A model generated the notes under the pieces. It did no database searches, was not told the origin of the DNA, and saw only the letters and a program-made list of their open reading frames with translations. Positions 16,064 to 18,190 of a DNA stretch of 18,190 nt are shown here, one piece after another. Position 1 is the first letter of the stretch. Each line of letters begins with the position of its first letter. Both the position numbers and the translations under genes were made by a program. The DNA comes from Amoebophrya sp. AT5.2 (Eukaryota; Sar; Dinophyceae; Syndiniales; Amoebophryaceae), in the NCBI GenBank assembly GCA_005223375.1, contig RXOD01004801.1, forward strand, positions 1 through 18,190, in the 5' to 3' direction.

Positions 16064-18190
16064 ATGTTTTCCTCCTTTTTCGCCCTGGTTAGCGAACTGC
16101 CCTCACGGCTTGGTCCTCTGGCTGCTTTTGCCAATCGGCGCAGACGGAACAGAAATCAAAATGGCCGCACCGCGCCTGAGGATTTGCTGGAGTTTTGCGG
16201 GTTCCATGCCGGAAACGCCACTACGCGGGGGCCACTGAACTACGCAGACTACGTCAACGCCATCACTGTCGGTGGTGGCTCCACCACCTGCGGCGAGGAG
16301 ACGGACCAGACCTCGCTCGAAGGAGGGACTGCTTATCATCAGCACAACAGCAATCATTTCAACATGTGTGCCGAAGTGAACAGTTTCAGCGGCGAGGTTG
16401 GGGGCAAGCCGCGGTGCCGCTTCTGCCTCCAGGAGGACGACGTGGCGGAGGAGGACGAAGTTTTTTTCGCAGGTTCCAGTCGTGATGCCGCCATAGTACA
16501 CGCGGACCGCAACGCTTTGCCTGTGGTCGCTTCTTCCTCGTCGTCGTCCTCTGCCGCCGCTGCTCCCGCGGACCCACCTCCAACATCACAGCAGCCGTGG
16601 ATCTCCCCGGGCAAGATGGTGGCGCCGTGCGGGTGCACGGGCAGTAGTAAGTACGTGCACTTCGAGTGTCTCCGTGCGTGGCAGCAAACGTTGCTCCTGC
16701 AGCTGCACACAAGGTCGCAGTCCGGTTCGGCGACCGGTGACCAGGAAGTCCGGCACGTGAAGTGCAGTCTTTGCCTGCAGAACTTCAAGCCGGAGTTCGC
16801 TCCGGTATCTAGATCGGAATTCCTCACGGGGTTGTGCGGAGTGCGGGAAGAAGGTTTCGATTTTTGCTTTCGCATTTCCCTGTGCTGTGAAGGGATGAAT
16901 CCATATTTGTTTAGCAATCTGTCGATGAACATGAAACCGGATCGTGCAGCTGATCATCGATTGCTCGGTGCTGGAAAATGTACTGGGCGCCCAAACCAAC
17001 CGCAACTCTATTCAAGTCTACCTACTCAACAGATTTTTCCCCCGGCACGCTGCTTTTGCACGAGAAGGAGCGCATGAGGGCGCGTCTCGAGGCTCTGCCG
17101 TTTATGCTTCGGGTCTTCGTCGAGCTGAAACACCAGCACTTCCGGAATTCCTGCTATCTGCTGGTGGACGAGAGCCCAAAAAACCCCCTTAACCGAGGAA
17201 CAAACGTGGACGACGAAACTTCCACACGACCAGCCGCACAAGCTCCCAGTAGTGTTGTCCATTCACAGTCAGCGTCCTCCGAGGACGACGCGCGGAAGCT
17301 GGTCGGTGTGAACCTGGTGCGGCCCATTTCTCTTTCCTACGACGAGTGGAACACCCGGTTTTATTGCCTTCGCGACCTGATTCGCGCCCGTCCCGACGTG
17401 CGCGTGTTCACCCTCGCCGGCGGCCCGTGTCAGCCGCGGAAGGCGCAGGTGCTGGCCGTGCTGAAGATGGAGGCTTCGGCGGAGCCGGGGGCCTCCGGGT
17501 CTTTGGATCTGCGGCAGACGGAGGACGAGGTGCATCGCCCGGGGAACGGTGGGGAAGCAGAACAGGGCGCTGCAAGTTGGAGTTTTTTGCAACGGGAAAT
17601 CGCGAAGAGGTGTGGGCTCGGCGGCGGAGACGACCGGGGAAGGAAAACTGGGGATGCGCAGTGGGGAAAGACAATGCCTCTGCCGGGGACGCCGAGCAGC
17701 GAACCGATCCGGGTCCCGGCGGCGGAAGGAGGGGAAGCTGCGGCGAAGCTGCGCGTGCTCGCGGTCGATGCAGGAGAGGAAGTGGCAACGAGCAGCGACG
17801 ATGGTATCAGTCATGACCAAGCCGCGAAAGAACTCGCCGAGGACCCGCACAGCAGCCGAGCAAGGGTTCTGGTGTTCTGCGACGACTTCGACGTTTTTCT
17901 GGGGAACGACTCTCTCCGGGAAAGGTTGTGCGGGTACTTCGCCTTGGTTTTGGGCCAGGCAGAGTGGGGAAGCACGCAGCTCCTCGCGGAATTCTGCAAG
18001 CGAAACTGGGCAAAAAGTAATTCGCACTCCGAAGTGGAGAAGTCTTTCGTCTTCTCGGCGAGGCTGTTCGCGAAGCTGCCGGCGAAACTTTACGCGGATC
18101 TGGAAACCAACTGGCTGGACGCCGAAGGCGGCTTCCGGTTCGCAAGCGAGAACCCCATGTCGCGGGCCGTGGACGAGCAGCAGCGGCGGG
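16064..18190 (+). CDS. RING-CH E3 ubiquitin ligase-like protein, 3' partial
   Basis: Proposed join of 16064-16853 and 17033-18190 (open at the window end), at least 649 residues. RING-CH ligases transfer ubiquitin from E2 to substrates. The full C4HC3 zinc ligand set is present: C118-x2-C121, then C189-x-C191-x7-H199-x2-C202, then C234-x2-C237. The Cys at ligand position four with His at five defines RING-CH (MARCH) rather than classical RING. The first loop is 67 residues, expanded by an acidic and Ser/Ala/Pro-rich insert, and the second is 31 residues, also enlarged. After the domain most MARCH proteins have membrane segments; none is evident here. The second exon is soluble, with a helical LPFMLRVFVELKHQHF and a disordered acidic middle, then an ordered stretch with ARVLVFCDDFDVFLG that I cannot place. 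The ATG at 16064 is the first in frame. Confidence 0.75.
16854..17032 (+). other. Predicted intron of the RING-CH gene
   Basis: 179 nt, donor AAG|GTTTCG and acceptor CTACCTACTCAACAG. The junction is phase 1 on both sides, joining ...REE to D-FSPGTLLLHEKERM. Reading through without splicing gives a stop at 17075-17077, while the downstream frame is open for 1158 bp to the window edge, which is far longer than expected by chance in a wrong frame. A CTCAAC near the acceptor could be the branch site. Confidence 0.6.

Noticed and set aside
16944..17192. Short + frame overlapping the predicted RING-CH intron
   Set aside because: It competes with the longer frame that runs to the window edge and has no domain.
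17269..18027. 252-codon antisense frame near the window end
   Set aside because: The + strand has an uninterrupted frame of 1158 bp here that joins in phase to the RING-CH exon.
1..18190. CRISPR array, rRNA or prokaryotic operon features
   Set aside because: No regular short spaced repeats, rRNA signatures or ribosome binding sites were seen, and introns indicate a eukaryote.

Overview
This window is nuclear DNA of a microbial eukaryote. I see no bacterial features. Reading frames are joined across short introns of about 100-180 nt that mostly begin GT(A/T) and end AG, proteins carry long acidic, Ser/Ala-rich or Lys-rich low-complexity tracts, and third codon positions are GC-rich. All supported genes lie on the + strand and are closely spaced. 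This would fit a compact alveolate or dinoflagellate-like protist, but haptophytes, stramenopiles and other algae are not excluded, and I saw no spliced-leader sequence.

Layout. (i) 384-2981: multi-exon gene for an acidic, largely disordered protein with a folded C-terminus. (ii) 3687-4058: single-exon 123-residue protein, possibly organellar. (iii) 4605-5174: 189-residue protein with a 38-residue tandem motif, a Gly/Ala-rich hydrophobic stretch and a C-terminal coiled coil. (iv) 5643-12849: an apparently intact 7.2-kb tyrosine-recombinase (YR) retroelement. (v) 13053-15135: a caspase/metacaspase-like peptidase locus; the catalytic His/Cys part is at 13831-15135 and the upstream ORF 13053-13385 may hold the missing N-terminal strand and helix. 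(vi) 16064-18190: a RING-CH E3 ligase-like gene with one intron, running off the window end.

The retroelement is the most striking object. It has split direct repeats in the order A1 ... B1-A2 ... B2. A is 219 bp with no mismatch seen, B is 185 bp with one mismatch, and B1 and A2 abut with no bases between them. Between them lie, in order, a YR integrase (R, HxxR, W, Y all present), a three-exon Gag-like protein with a Lys/Gly-rich linker and a CCCH zinc finger, and a reverse transcriptase-RNase H (YVDD; RNase H D-E-D-D). No methyltransferase, DDE integrase or protease was seen. This places it near PAT/Ngaro/TOC/VIPER-type YR elements, but the order YR-Gag-RT, two predicted introns inside gag, a CxC/CxxC cluster inside the YR domain, and a hairpin-rich spacer between A1 and B1 are unusual. 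Near-identical repeats and open frames suggest recent insertion between host genes.

In the likely cycle (inference from known YR elements), the transcript is reverse transcribed to a circle whose B-A junction is templated by the internal B1-A2 copy, and the recombinase then integrates the circle without long target duplications.
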